64,000 bases of DNA. It comes from CAZCVI01 sp964502145 (GTDB lineage: Bacteria; Acidobacteriota; Aminicenantia; UBA2199). A model generated the notes under the pieces. That model was not told the DNA's origin and searched no databases. It saw only the letters and a program-made list of their open reading frames with translations. The stretch lies in NCBI GenBank assembly GCA_964502145.1, contig CAZCVI010000012.1:1-64000 (forward strand), given 5' to 3'. This document shows, piece by piece, positions 17,391 through 26,260 of this stretch; position 1 is the first letter of the stretch; every line of letters starts with the position of its first letter. Position numbers and translations under genes: made by a program.

Positions 17391-18265
17391 AACGAATAAA
17401 AATAAACCAATACGGGTTTTTAGTGGTTGTTTTGCTGTGTGTACTGTATTTAATAGGCTGTTCGTCGTTACCAAAGAAAATGGAGCCGCGTTCGCTGGTG
17501 TTTGCGGGGATGAAGATGCGCTTAGCACGCGTCGCGCAACAACAACATGATTTCCTCCATGCCTTGGCTTTGTATGGCGAAGCATACAGTTATTTTACCA
17601 GCATTGACGATATCCAGGGGAAAATTGCGGCGGGTCTTTCTATTGCCCGGCAATATTTTTATCTGGAACAACCCGCAGAAACGGAAAAATGGCTAAACCA
17701 GATTTCGACGCTGATTGAATCCACCGCGCCACAGATGGTTGTCGCACGGGAGTTGTTATTGATTGAAATGGCGTTTGCCAAGGAAGAGTTTCAGAAGGTT
17801 ATCACATTAGCCGCCGCAATTCATACGGGCAATCTGGAATGGCAAATGGAAATTCGTTGTTATGCAATGGTCGCCAAAGCGAAACTAAAACAGGACTACA
17901 AGGTGGAATTTGCACAGGTTCAAGCGGGATTTGCCGAGTTGCAGAAACGCTTTGAAAAACGCAACCTGGGGGATGCGGAAGTGTTGAGTCTGGGATATTA
18001 TTATACGGGTTATATCTATAGCCTGGAAGAAAAGTGGCCGCTGGGTCTGGAGTTTTTTGAAAAAGCACGGTCGATTGATAGCGTGATGGATAATAGTTAT
18101 GGTCTGGGGAAAGATTTATATTCACTGGGTCGTTGTTATGAAAAACTGGGGGACAGGAAAAAAGCCATCAGCAGCTATAATCGTGCAACCGAGATTTTTA
18201 TCCTGCTAAAAGACGACATCATGGCTAAAAAAGCCAAAGAGCGGGCGAAGTCTTTGATTAATTAA
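17387..18265 (+). CDS. TPR-repeat lipoprotein of the Mla-like operon
   Basis: A 292-residue lipoprotein: signal peptide with lipobox LIGCSS (Cys about residue 25), then alpha-helical repeats. The final part fits TPR consensus well (YSLGRCYEKLGDRKKAISSYNRA, quoted in part: GRCYEKLGDRKKAISSYNRA). Its start codon overlaps the MCE gene stop. In Mla and Pqi systems the last genes encode soluble or lipid-anchored partners (MlaC, MlaB, PqiC); a TPR lipoprotein could dock the MCE tube to the outer membrane, which is inference. Confidence 0.8.
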   Translation: MKRIKINQYGFLVVVLLCVLYLIGCSSLPKKMEPRSLVFAGMKMRLARVAQQQHDFLHALALYGEAYSYFTSIDDIQGKIAAGLSIARQYFYLEQPAETEKWLNQISTLIESTAPQMVVARELLLIEMAFAKEEFQKVITLAAAIHTGNLEWQMEIRCYAMVAKAKLKQDYKVEFAQVQAGFAELQKRFEKRNLGDAEVLSLGYYYTGYIYSLEEKWPLGLEFFEKARSIDSVMDNSYGLGKDLYSLGRCYEKLGDRKKAISSYNRATEIFILLKDDIMAKKAKERAKSLIN

Positions 18266-18280
18266 TCTGGAATCACTGCC

Positions 18281-18374
18281 AGTTAATGGGAGTTATGGGA
18301 AGTATGGGAGTTATGGGAGGAATGGGATTTTTTTTGTTTATCCCATACTTCCCATAACTCCCATAACTCCCACT
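18281..18374. repeat. 9-bp-periodic palindromic repeat (TGGGAnnn type)
   Basis: Left arm of six tggga units at 9-base spacing (18281-18331), T-rich loop, right arm of tccca units (18341-18373). Flanks carry variants of the outer 13-mer on both sides (18266-18280 and about 18398-18412). Confidence 0.85.
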
Positions 18375-18431
18375 TGATTTTCCGGTACCCTCAAAGCATG
18401 GCTGCTGAATTCAACTCAATCAAAAAAAAAA

Positions 18432-18449
18432 GGCAGCCCGGAGGCTGCC
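18432..18449. terminator. bidirectional terminator between the Mla-like operon and groEL
   Basis: ggcagcc/ggctgcc stem with a 4-base loop, preceded by a run of A and followed by a run of T, so it serves both convergent transcripts. Confidence 0.9.
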
Positions 18450-18487
18450 TTTTTTTTTACCTGTAACCGAGGGATTAACCCGGTTAA

Positions 18488-20113
18488 TTAATACATTCCG
18501 CCGCCCTGGGGCATTGGTGGGTGAGCGTGACCGCCTTTATCTTCTTGTATTTCCGATACCAGTCCCTCGTTAGTGAGGAGCAGTCCGGCTACAGAAGCGG
18601 CATTTTGCAAGGCGATACGAACAACCTTGGTAGGATCGATAATGCCAGCCGCGATCATGTCTGTATATGTTTCAGTCAGGGCATCAAAACCATAATGTTT
18701 CTCTTTTGATGCTTTGACTTTTTCGATAATCGTGCCGCCTTCAAAACCAGCATTGGTGGCAATCTGACGCAAAGGAGCTTCAATAGCCTTGATAAGGATA
18801 TTGACGCCAAAATGCATATCACCATCCAGCTTCATTTTGGAGAGGTTCTGGATGCTCTTGAGCAATGCAATACCACCACCAGGAACAATACCTTCTTCCA
18901 CGGCAGCTTTGGTCGCGTGCATAGCATCTTCAACACGGGCTTTTTTCTCTTTTAATTCTGTTTCAGTCGCAGCACCCACGCGGATGACTGCTACACCACC
19001 GGACAGTTTTGCCAACCGTTCCTGTAGTTTTTCTTTATCATAATCAGACGTTGTGTCGTCGATCTGTTTTTTCAGTTGGTTGATACGGGCTTTAATACTC
19101 TCGTTGCTACCGGCACCTTCCACGATAGTCGTGTTATCTTTGTCGACCACGACTTTCTTGGCAGAACCCAGCACAGCCAAAGTGGCTGATTCTAATTTCA
19201 TGCCCAATTCTTCACTGATGACCTGACCATTGGTAAGAATAGCGACATCTTCCAACATGGCTTTTCTGCGATCACCAAAACCGGGGGCTTTTACTGCCAC
19301 GATATTAAGAATGCCTCTGATCTTGTTGAATACCAGGGTAGCCAAGGCTTCGCCTTCGATATCCTCGGAAATGATAACCATCGGACGACCCGATTTGGCA
19401 ACCTGTTCCAACAAAGGAAGAATCTCTCTTAAGCTGGACAGCTTCTTCTCGTACAACAGGATATAAGGGTCTTCCAACTCGGCGACCATACGATCGGCAT
19501 CGGTGACAAAGTAAGGAGAGAGGAACCCTCTATCAAACTGCATACCTTCAACCAGATTGAGCACTGTTTCCAGAGATTTGCCTTCTTCTACAGTGACCAC
19601 GCCGTCTTTGCCCACTTTATCCATGGCTTCGGCAATGATTTCGCCGATAGACAGGTCATTGTTGGCAGAAATAGCGCCGACTTGGGCGATCATTTTGCCG
19701 GTTACTTCCTGGCTGATTTCTTTGAGGTATTCAACGATCTGAATCACGCCCAGATCAATACCTTTTTTGATCAGAGTCGGGTTTGCCCCGGCAGCGACCA
19801 TTTTTAAACCTTCTTTATAAATACTCTGGGCCAATACTGTAGCCGTGGTGGTACCGTCGCCTGCGACATCAGAGGTCTTGGAAGCGACTTCTTTGACCAT
19901 CTGAGCGCCCATATTTTCCAACGGGTCCTTTAATTCTATCTCTTTTGCAACTGTAACACCGTCTTTAGTAATCAGCGGGGAGCCGAACTTTCTCTCTAAC
20001 ACGATATTGCGGCCCCGCGGGCCCAATGTGGCCTTCACGGTGTTGGCTAACTGATCAATACCTCTTAATACAGCTTGCCTTGCCTCTTCACCTAAAGTTA
20101 TTTGCTTTGCCAT
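18488..20113 (-). CDS. groL: 60-kDa chaperonin GroEL
   Basis: Full-length (541 residues) with invariant GroEL sequences: TLGPRGRNIVLE near residue 30, GDGTTTATVLA (about 85-95), the apical domain with VAVKAPGFGDRRK, and GGGIALL. It folds client proteins in an ATP-driven double ring with GroES. The C-terminal tail is short and His/Pro-rich (GGHAHPPMPQGGGMY) instead of the usual long GGM repeats. It follows groES by 65 bases on the same strand. Single chaperonin operon in this window. Confidence 0.98.
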   Translation of the reverse strand: MAKQITLGEEARQAVLRGIDQLANTVKATLGPRGRNIVLERKFGSPLITKDGVTVAKEIELKDPLENMGAQMVKEVASKTSDVAGDGTTTATVLAQSIYKEGLKMVAAGANPTLIKKGIDLGVIQIVEYLKEISQEVTGKMIAQVGAISANNDLSIGEIIAEAMDKVGKDGVVTVEEGKSLETVLNLVEGMQFDRGFLSPYFVTDADRMVAELEDPYILLYEKKLSSLREILPLLEQVAKSGRPMVIISEDIEGEALATLVFNKIRGILNIVAVKAPGFGDRRKAMLEDVAILTNGQVISEELGMKLESATLAVLGSAKKVVVDKDNTTIVEGAGSNESIKARINQLKKQIDDTTSDYDKEKLQERLAKLSGGVAVIRVGAATETELKEKKARVEDAMHATKAAVEEGIVPGGGIALLKSIQNLSKMKLDGDMHFGVNILIKAIEAPLRQIATNAGFEGGTIIEKVKASKEKHYGFDALTETYTDMIAAGIIDPTKVVRIALQNAASVAGLLLTNEGLVSEIQEDKGGHAHPPMPQGGGMY

Positions 20114-20178
20114 TGTTATTTCTCCTAATTTTTTAAAATTTCAAACCTATTACTCTCACCAGAACATCCCGGGGGGAG

Positions 20179-20445
20179 CTACTCTACCGTTGCGAGAATG
20201 TCGGTACGGGAAATGATCAAGTGTTTTTTACCATCGATTTTAATCTCTTCTCCGGCATATTTCCCAAACATCACCATGTCTCCGACTTTGATTAATTTTT
20301 GCAGTTCTTCGTCTGTGCCAACTGCGATAACTTTCCCCATGCTGGGTTTCTCTTTTGCGGTATCGGGGATAATGATCGAACCGACTTTCTCTTCTTTTTC
20401 TACCGGTTCTACCAAAACCCTTTCATCTAACGGTTGTACTTTCAT
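20179..20445 (-). CDS. groS: 10-kDa co-chaperonin GroES
   Basis: 88 residues, the lid of the GroEL chamber. Typical start KVQPLDERVLVEP, mobile-loop region with GSIIIPDTAKEKPS, and KYAGEEIKIDGKKHLIISRTDILA at the end (shown in part: YAGEEIKIDGKKHLIISR). Shine-Dalgarno aaaggagg lies 7 bases upstream. Cotranscribed with groEL. Confidence 0.97.
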   Translation of the reverse strand: MKVQPLDERVLVEPVEKEEKVGSIIIPDTAKEKPSMGKVIAVGTDEELQKLIKVGDMVMFGKYAGEEIKIDGKKHLIISRTDILATVE

Positions 20446-20491
20446 GTTGTACCTCCTTTGTTAATTATTTATTTTATTTTTTTAATTTTCC

Positions 20492-20555
20492 ATCTTAAGG
20501 TTGCCCTCAAGATATGTTATTATAATACTATAATATAATTTTCAGGTTTTGTCAA
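20492..20555 (-). promoter_or_regulatory. groESL promoter with a non-CIRCE inverted repeat at the transcription start
   Basis: On the minus strand TTGACA (20550-20555), a 17-bp spacer and TATAGT (20527-20532), a near-perfect vegetative promoter. The inverted repeat atcttaagg/cctcaagat (20492-20513, one mismatch, 4-base loop) begins about 14 bases after the -10 box, where a repressor would block initiation. No CIRCE (TTAGCACTC) element is seen. The 429 bases between groES and capA hold this, the palindromic repeat and the capA promoter. Confidence 0.65.
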
Positions 20556-20686
20556 TCATCTTATTGATAATATGTAAAGTATATCTTAGTGCCTCTATAT
20601 CAAGTATTGATTACCTGAATTTTTGCCAGTGGTAACCCGGTTTAGTGAAAAAAAAGTGTGGATGTCAGTTGATTGATATCTCCCAC

Positions 20687-20813
20687 AGTTAATGGGAAGT
20701 ATGGGAATTATGGGAGGAATGTGAATAATTCAGTTTAATCCCATAACTCCCATACTTCCCATAACTCCCACTTAATTTTATAATACTTTCAAAGAACTAC
20801 CAGTAGATTTAAG
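20687..20813. repeat. 9-bp-periodic palindromic repeat (TGGGAnnn type)
   Basis: Left arm of tggga units (20692-20719), A/T loop, right arm of tccca units (to 20771). The outer end cagtagatttaag (20801-20813) is a variant of the flank 13-mer and lies 13 bases before the capA -35 box. Confidence 0.8.
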
Positions 20814-20826
20814 ATGGTAGTATATA

Positions 20827-20855
20827 TTGAAAAAAAGCCTGGAAAATGCTACAAT
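20827..20855 (+). promoter_or_regulatory. candidate sigma70 promoter of capA-like/M20 operon
   Basis: TTGAAA (20827-20832), 17-bp spacer, TACAAT (20850-20855). An in-frame TTG at 20827 is part of the -35 box, so it cannot be the start codon. Confidence 0.7.
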
Positions 20856-20874
20856 ACAATTTACGGAGGTTAAT

Positions 20875-22221
20875 ATGATTAGTCGCTTACCATCCACCCC
20901 TCTTGAAACACTGTCACTATCAAGTGCGCTGAGTTTTATTGTCAAAACCATTCATGCTTTAGCCCGTTTTTTCGGTTTTTGGGACCGTCCTTTAAAAAAT
21001 GCAACCAGTGATTTTGAAGAAATGCCCCTGTTAGATAAAATCTACTGGGGTTACAAGAGCAAAAACCCCGTTATCCGTGCCGAAAAAGGTTCTGGATTGG
21101 AAACCTATTTTAAAAATAGCGGGCCATTACCGCGATTACCAGAAGGATTCACGCGGACCCATTCACTGACCTTTGCGGGTGTCGGGGATTTGATCAAAGT
21201 GGATGGATTAGAGAATTCGTGCGATACTTTTTATGAAGATGTCGCCCCCCTGATTTTCCAGTCCGATATTTCCTATGCAAATATCGAGTCCCAGCTCACT
21301 GCCCAAGATATTTCAGGTTATGTCTTTAGCGCCAAAGAGACGCCTCCGCTCTGTTGCACCCCTGCCCAATACGCCACGATCAAGGGACACCGGGGCCAAC
21401 AATTCACCGCGTTGCACACGGCGTGCAATCACACGCTGGACATGGGCCTGGAAGGGTTGGAAACAACCCTGGCACAATTGGAAAAAGATGATATCCTGGA
21501 CCTGGGCACCAACCGTCAGGAATCGCAACAATTCACAGGTCGTATCATTGAAAAAAACGGCATCAAGATCGGATTTGTTTCCGCCGCTTACGGCCTGAAT
21601 GGCAAAGCGGTGCCTACCGGAAAGGAATGGATGGTTAATATCGTCAAATTCCACAGCAAACGCGCGTTAACTGAGCCTGTCGATATGACACTATTGAATC
21701 ACCAGATCGCCGATTGCAAGGCGCACCAGTGCGATATTATCGTGGCATCGCTTCATTGGGGCTATGAGTACGAATTTTTCCCCCGCCGCAACCAGGTTGA
21801 AATCGCCCACACCCTGATTGAAGCCGGAGTGGATGTGATCATCGGCCACCATTCCCATGTATTGCAGCCCATCGAGTTTTACACCCCGCGCCGCGACCCG
21901 CAACGTACTGCGGTTATCGCCTATTCTCTGGGCAACCTGACCTCGTATTATTCGGCACCCCATCTGGTGTTAAGCGGGATTATTAATTTGACGTTTACCA
22001 AGGGGCTGCTGAACGGAGAGACAAAAACATTGGTGGAAACTGCCAAAATGATCCCGGTAGTACAACGTGAATCATTACACGGTGATCGCCCGGCCCTGAA
22101 ATTACAACTACTGGATACGTTCATAAAAAATGAGAAACTATCGGGAGATCCCGAGATGCAAAACTACGTCGCGGCAGTAGAAAAATATGCGAAACTGGTG
22201 CTACCAGAGGAAAAAAAATGA
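20875..22221 (+). CDS. CapA-family metallophosphatase-like protein
   Basis: The start at 20875 follows a strong acggagg and lies downstream of the promoter; the product is 448 residues. It matches the CapA/PGA_cap fold of the calcineurin-like phosphoesterase superfamily: LTFAGVGDLI (Asp metal ligand), YANIESQL (Asn/Glu), HTACNHTLDMG (Asn-His), LHWGYEYEF (His) and IGHHSHVLQP (Gly-His-His-x-His). CapA proteins are linked to poly-gamma-glutamate capsule synthesis, but no capB or capC is nearby and no signal peptide is evident, so the substrate is open. The M20 peptidase gene overlaps its stop by four bases; the pair may process a gamma-linked peptide, which is inference. Confidence 0.85.
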   Translation: MISRLPSTPLETLSLSSALSFIVKTIHALARFFGFWDRPLKNATSDFEEMPLLDKIYWGYKSKNPVIRAEKGSGLETYFKNSGPLPRLPEGFTRTHSLTFAGVGDLIKVDGLENSCDTFYEDVAPLIFQSDISYANIESQLTAQDISGYVFSAKETPPLCCTPAQYATIKGHRGQQFTALHTACNHTLDMGLEGLETTLAQLEKDDILDLGTNRQESQQFTGRIIEKNGIKIGFVSAAYGLNGKAVPTGKEWMVNIVKFHSKRALTEPVDMTLLNHQIADCKAHQCDIIVASLHWGYEYEFFPRRNQVEIAHTLIEAGVDVIIGHHSHVLQPIEFYTPRRDPQRTAVIAYSLGNLTSYYSAPHLVLSGIINLTFTKGLLNGETKTLVETAKMIPVVQRESLHGDRPALKLQLLDTFIKNEKLSGDPEMQNYVAAVEKYAKLVLPEEKK

Positions 22222-23573
22222 GCGCTCAAAACACGATACAAACAGCAATGCCGAGTGCTCCCGATCCGGTAGAACTCTTGCAGCAATTAATTCGCTTCAA
22301 TACGAGTAATCCACCGGGACATGAAAAAGAGTGTATGTTATATATCCAACAATGCCTGCATACGGCGGGTATAGAGACGCAACTGTTTCATAAAGACCCG
22401 GACCGCCCCAATCTGGTGGCTCGTTTATCAGGGAAAAAAGAGTCCGCGGGAGGTGCTGCCCCGCTTTTGATTTATGCCCATGTGGATGTGGTGGCCGCGT
22501 CACCGGAAGGATGGACCTATCCACCCTTTGAAGGAAAGATTGCCGATGGCTACCTGTGGGGCCGGGGTGCTTTGGACATGAAAGGGGCGGTGGCCATGAT
22601 GATCTGCGCCTTTATCAAAGCGAAAAAGGAAAATGTGGCCTTACCGGGGGATGTGATCCTCTGTCTGCTCAGCGACGAGGAAGAACTGGGGGAATATGGG
22701 GCCCGTTTTATGGTGGAACACCATGCCGATTTATTTAAAGGGGTTCGTTTTGCTTTGGGCGAGTTTGGTGGTTTTTCACTTTTTGTAGGCGGCAAGAAAT
22801 TTTATCCCATTGAAGTGATGCAAAAACAAAAATGCATTATAAAAGCCGTGATAACCGGTGATTCCGGGCATGGTTCTGCGTATGTCAAAGGTGGCACCAT
22901 GGCCAAGTTAGCGCACATGCTGCACCAGATGGACACCCATCTGCTGCCCGTGCATATCACCACTGCCGTGCATAAAATGTTCACCGCTATAGCTGCAGCG
23001 TCGCCTTTTCCGACCGGTGTTATCTTGCGGCAATTGCTCAATCCGCGGCGCACTGATTTTGTATTGCAGCGCATCCTCAAAGAAAAGGGCTCTGCTTTTG
23101 TGCCCATGTTCCATAATACAGTGAACGCCACCATTATACGCGGTGGCCAGAAGATCAATGTTATCCCGGACCGTATTGAAGTAGAAATGGATGTCCGATT
23201 GTTACCCGGTTTCAAACCCGAGGATGTCATCGCAGAACTGCGGGCTATTATTGGCCCACACATTTCATTAGAAGTCTTGCTTTATGACCCCACGCCGCCT
23301 GAACCGAACATGGCGCTTTTCGACACCTTGGCGGGTATTTTAAAAGAAGCTGATCCCCAGGGTATTCCCGTACCACTGCTGTTGACCGGTTCTTCTGATG
23401 CCCGTTTCTTTTCCCGACTGGGAATACAGACCTATGGGTTTATCCCCATGCAGTTACCCGAGGAAATGAATTTTAATCGGACCATTCATGCCGTCAATGA
23501 ACGTATCCCCGTCGCCACCCTATCATTTGGAACAGATGCCTTATACAAGGCCATCAGCACATTTAGCCAGTAA
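22218..23573 (+). CDS. M20-family metallopeptidase/deacylase
   Basis: A 451-residue dizinc hydrolase related to ArgE/DapE/CPG2. Metal and catalytic residues are readable: YAHVDVV (His, about residue 88), ALDMKG (bridging Asp), LSDEEELG (catalytic Glu followed by metal Glu), GEFGG (acidic ligand) and a C-terminal RTIHAVNERI (last His). A dimerisation-type lid domain lies between about 205 and 320. ATGA overlap with the CapA-like gene shows translational coupling. The substrate is likely an N-acyl amino acid or small peptide but cannot be fixed from sequence. Confidence 0.9.
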   Translation: MSAQNTIQTAMPSAPDPVELLQQLIRFNTSNPPGHEKECMLYIQQCLHTAGIETQLFHKDPDRPNLVARLSGKKESAGGAAPLLIYAHVDVVAASPEGWTYPPFEGKIADGYLWGRGALDMKGAVAMMICAFIKAKKENVALPGDVILCLLSDEEELGEYGARFMVEHHADLFKGVRFALGEFGGFSLFVGGKKFYPIEVMQKQKCIIKAVITGDSGHGSAYVKGGTMAKLAHMLHQMDTHLLPVHITTAVHKMFTAIAAASPFPTGVILRQLLNPRRTDFVLQRILKEKGSAFVPMFHNTVNATIIRGGQKINVIPDRIEVEMDVRLLPGFKPEDVIAELRAIIGPHISLEVLLYDPTPPEPNMALFDTLAGILKEADPQGIPVPLLLTGSSDARFFSRLGIQTYGFIPMQLPEEMNFNRTIHAVNERIPVATLSFGTDALYKAISTFSQ

Positions 23574-23642
23574 TACAGGATACCATCAATCATACTATAT
23601 ATAATATACAATATAATACAATAACCCAAAAGGAGCGAATCT

Positions 23643-24500
23643 ATGGAGTTTAAAAAAGTTGGCGTGATTGGAGCCGGGACAATGGGCGCAGGTGTGACCG
23701 TGGACCTGGTGCTTCATGGAGTTTATACCGTTCTCGTGGATATCTCCGAATCCATACTGGAAAATGCAAAAAATGAGATTTCCAAGAGTGTCCGTTTTGC
23801 CCCCATGATCCAGAAAACCATTCCCAAAGTACCAGTCAAAGACGCATTGGAAAAAATTATTTTTACCACCGACCTGAACGCGGTAGCGGATTGCGATTTT
23901 ATCGTGGAAAACGTGACCGAGAATTGGACTATCAAAGAAAAAGTGTATACGCAATTGGACCGTATATGTCGACCTGAAGTTATTTTTGGTGTGGATACCT
24001 CTTGTATTTCAATCACCAAGATTGCCGCCCTGACGCAACGGCCCGATAAAGTTATTGGTATGCATTTTATGAACCCCGTTTATGCCAAGCCGGTGTTGGA
24101 AGTGATGCGTGGGTTCCATACTTCGGACGAAACCGTGGCTGCCAGCGAACAACTGCTAGCGCAACTGGAGAAAAAAGCCATTGTCGTGAATGATCTGCCC
24201 GGTTTTGTGTCCAATCGGATTTCCCATCTCTTTATGAATGAAGCCGCCTGGGTAGTTCAGGATCAAGTCGCCGCGCCTGAACAGGTAGACAATATTTTTA
24301 AAAAATGTTTTGGTCATAAAATGGGCCCGCTGGAAACAGCCGACCTCATTGGTTTAGATACAGTCATGCACTCCCTTCAAGTACTTTATGAAAGCTATCA
24401 GGACCCCAAGTTCCGCTGTTGTCCGCTGTTAAAAAAGATGGTCGATGCCGGGCATTTGGGTAGAAAGTCAGGAAAAGGCTTTTATACCTATTCGAAATAG
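23643..24500 (+). CDS. 3-hydroxyacyl-CoA dehydrogenase (PaaH/HbdA type)
   Basis: A 285-residue monofunctional NAD-dependent dehydrogenase that oxidises 3-hydroxyacyl-CoA (or reduces acetoacetyl-CoA). Seen: GVIGAGTMGAGV at the N-terminus for NAD, IVENVTENWTIK with the Glu-Asn pair, TSCISITKIA, catalytic His in GMHFMNPV (about residue 141), and NRISHLFMNEA in the C-terminal dimerisation domain ending with LGRKSGKGFY. The Shine-Dalgarno aaaggag is good. No other beta-oxidation gene is adjacent. Confidence 0.93.
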   Translation: MEFKKVGVIGAGTMGAGVTVDLVLHGVYTVLVDISESILENAKNEISKSVRFAPMIQKTIPKVPVKDALEKIIFTTDLNAVADCDFIVENVTENWTIKEKVYTQLDRICRPEVIFGVDTSCISITKIAALTQRPDKVIGMHFMNPVYAKPVLEVMRGFHTSDETVAASEQLLAQLEKKAIVVNDLPGFVSNRISHLFMNEAAWVVQDQVAAPEQVDNIFKKCFGHKMGPLETADLIGLDTVMHSLQVLYESYQDPKFRCCPLLKKMVDAGHLGRKSGKGFYTYSK

Positions 24501-24574
24501 GATTGTCAGGGATAAATCCGCTAATTTCCTAAATTCGCCATCGTTTTAAACAGCACGGTGGATGATCGTGGCAA

Positions 24575-24700
24575 GCTGGACTAACTGGACAATCTGGACA
24601 TACTGGACTTGCTGGACTTGCTGGACAAAATTCAAAGGTTTTAGGAAGTCCAGTTGGTCCAGAAAGTCCAGTCATTCTGAAATTTGGCCGTGAATTCAGG
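24575..24700. repeat. 9-bp-periodic palindromic repeat (CTGGACnnn type)
   Basis: Left arm with six ctggac units at 9-base spacing, A-rich loop, right arm with gtccag units to 24672; the outer flank ttggccgtgaattcagg is at 24684-24700, 25 bases before the next start codon. Confidence 0.85.
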
Positions 24701-24725
24701 ATATAGTTTATACGCAGGAATTCCT

Positions 24726-25457
24726 ATGAAAAAATATACCCAAGTTGTGCGCCGTGTTGTTTCAGGCAAACAGATCGTGATGTTTCCGTTTGGTGGTGGA
24801 AGTGGTTATTCGTACATGCCCATTATCAACCAACTTCCCAAGGACATAGAAGTGATTGTCATCAACCCGCCCGGTCATATGATCAATGGCGGTAAACCCT
24901 TTGAAAATATCCCTGAAATGGTTTATTGGTATAGTAAGGAGTTGCGGTTATTGTTAAGAGATAAGCCCCTTTTTTTTGGGCATAGTATAGGCGGAGGTAT
25001 CGCCTACGAAACCGCTAAAGAATTAAAAAATTCCATCCCTATAACCAATATAGTTATCTCCAGTATCCTTCCTCCCCACTGTATCATGGATACCGTTGAC
25101 TTGCGTTCCGATATGGATACCGAGCTTCTCATTCAAAAGTGTTCCCAGATGGGTGGGTTGCCTGAGATATTCAAAGCAGAAGAGGTCTTATTAGAGGGAT
25201 TTCTTATTGGTTTACGGGGTGATCTCAAAGCTCTGGAAAACTATTCCGCCAGCCCGCAGGGTTTACCCCATAAACTCGATATCGCAGCCACTATGCTCTA
25301 CAGTGACAATGACTATATCGTGGATTTAGACAAATTAAAACAGTGGGACCGTTACCTGGATGTCCGAACCAGTATTCCCTTTAAAGGTGACCATTTCTAT
25401 CTCTTTGAAGAAAGCAATTGCCGCACCGTGGCCCGCATCCTGGCGGAACAAACGTAA
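24726..25457 (+). CDS. type II thioesterase-like alpha/beta hydrolase
   Basis: The ATG at 24726 (after caggaa) is preferred over an in-frame TTG lying in the repeat flank. The 243-residue protein has MFPFGGGSGYSY at the oxyanion region, nucleophile elbow GHSIGGG (about residues 86-92), PPHCIMD in the lid, a late Asp (YSDNDYIVD) and a terminal GDHFYLF His. It is of the GrsT family but clearly different from the protein at 8061-8801: shorter lid and VINPPGH in place of the usual LPGR segment. It should edit carrier-protein thioesters of a synthase encoded elsewhere. It stands alone between two intergenic repeats. Confidence 0.85.
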   Translation: MKKYTQVVRRVVSGKQIVMFPFGGGSGYSYMPIINQLPKDIEVIVINPPGHMINGGKPFENIPEMVYWYSKELRLLLRDKPLFFGHSIGGGIAYETAKELKNSIPITNIVISSILPPHCIMDTVDLRSDMDTELLIQKCSQMGGLPEIFKAEEVLLEGFLIGLRGDLKALENYSASPQGLPHKLDIAATMLYSDNDYIVDLDKLKQWDRYLDVRTSIPFKGDHFYLFEESNCRTVARILAEQT

Positions 25458-25489
25458 GCGCTCAAAAAACTCCCCCTGCCTACAACATT

Positions 25490-25720
25490 GGACCTTTAGG
25501 TAGACATTTTCAAAAATTTTTAAATAAATGTCCCCCTGGCTCCAATTTCTAAGGAATTCTTAAAAAAAAGTCCACACCGTTGCAATTTTCTACGCACCGC
25601 TACAATTTTCCAGGAATTTTTAAAAAATTGTCACTTTAACCTCAATTTTCCAGGAATTTTTAAAAAATTTTAACTGAAACAGCAAAATTCTACAAAAAAT
25701 TAGAAAATTGTAAGAATTGA
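25490..25720. repeat. degenerate AT-rich tandem repeats
   Basis: Three to four imperfect units of about 55-65 bases built round caattttccaggaattttt and a following aaaaaattgtcac-like tail. The gap 25458-25798 has no gene. Confidence 0.6.
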
Positions 25721-25798
25721 TACAACATTAAAACTGACGAAACATATTTTCACCACCCAATCAAAAGTTTCCGGCGAAGCGGGAACGTGGTAACTTTA

Positions 25799-26026
25799 TT
25801 ACCCTTGGTGGTTAAATAGATTTGGCAGTTTGATTTGCTTAAGGGCTTCAGAGTGGGAGAGATTTTTCTCTATTTCCGTTTCTTCCATTGCTTTTGCCAA
25901 TACCAAGTCTTCCAGTAGTTCTCGCATTTCGCCTCTGCGAAAGCTCTCAGCAACGATATCTTCCACCATTTCTTTGAGATATGGCTTAATTTCAAGCATA
26001 ATTTCTTTTTTTTGCATCAGTTCCAT
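25799..26026 (-). CDS. small antitoxin-like protein, 75 aa
   Basis: The start at 26026 is chosen because a strong promoter (26043-26071) lies immediately upstream and a longer reading frame would begin inside or beyond it. The product is acidic and helical: LEIKPYLKEMVEDIVAES, then RGEMRELLEDLVLAKAMEE and SHSEALKQIK. The pattern LEDLxLAxxxEE...S..EALKQI resembles the C-terminal toxin-neutralising tail of Phd/YefM or RelB antitoxins, but no DNA-binding domain is clear. No toxin gene follows: downstream lies the AT-rich gene-free stretch. It may be an orphan antitoxin; function otherwise unknown. The Shine-Dalgarno is weak and the leader very short. Confidence 0.55.
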   Translation of the reverse strand: MELMQKKEIMLEIKPYLKEMVEDIVAESFRRGEMRELLEDLVLAKAMEETEIEKNLSHSEALKQIKLPNLFNHQG

Positions 26027-26042
26027 TGTGTTCACCGTGAAT

Positions 26043-26071
26043 AATATACTTTCTCTTCCTGCTTTTGTCAA
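26043..26071 (-). promoter_or_regulatory. sigma70 promoter of the antitoxin-like gene
   Basis: On the minus strand TTGACA (26066-26071), 17-bp spacer, TATATT (26043-26048). The predicted start of transcription is only about 10 bases before the ATG. Confidence 0.75.
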
Positions 26072-26122
26072 CCACTTTCTTTTAAAAACGTCCGAGGGTT
26101 TTGGAAATGCATAAAAAATCGT

Positions 26123-26247
26123 TGTGGACGATATGGACTTACTGGACAAACTGGAAAAATCAAAGGTTTTGTGAAGTCCAGTAAGTCCAGAATGTCCAGT
26201 ATGTCCAGATAGTCCAGTTTTTTCTGAAACTTGGCAGTGAATCCAGG
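26123..26247. repeat. 9-bp-periodic palindromic repeat (mixed TGGAC/CTGGAC type)
   Basis: Left arm units change from gtggac/atggac to ctggac within the same arm; right arm of gtccag units to 26218. The flank ttggcagtgaatccagg is at 26231-26247, 13 bases before the htpG -35 box. Confidence 0.85.
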
Positions 26248-26260
26248 AACTGCGTTACCC

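Noticed and set aside
20827..20874. Upstream TTG start for the CapA-like gene
   Set aside because: The TTG is part of a -35 box; the ATG at 20875 has a strong Shine-Dalgarno.
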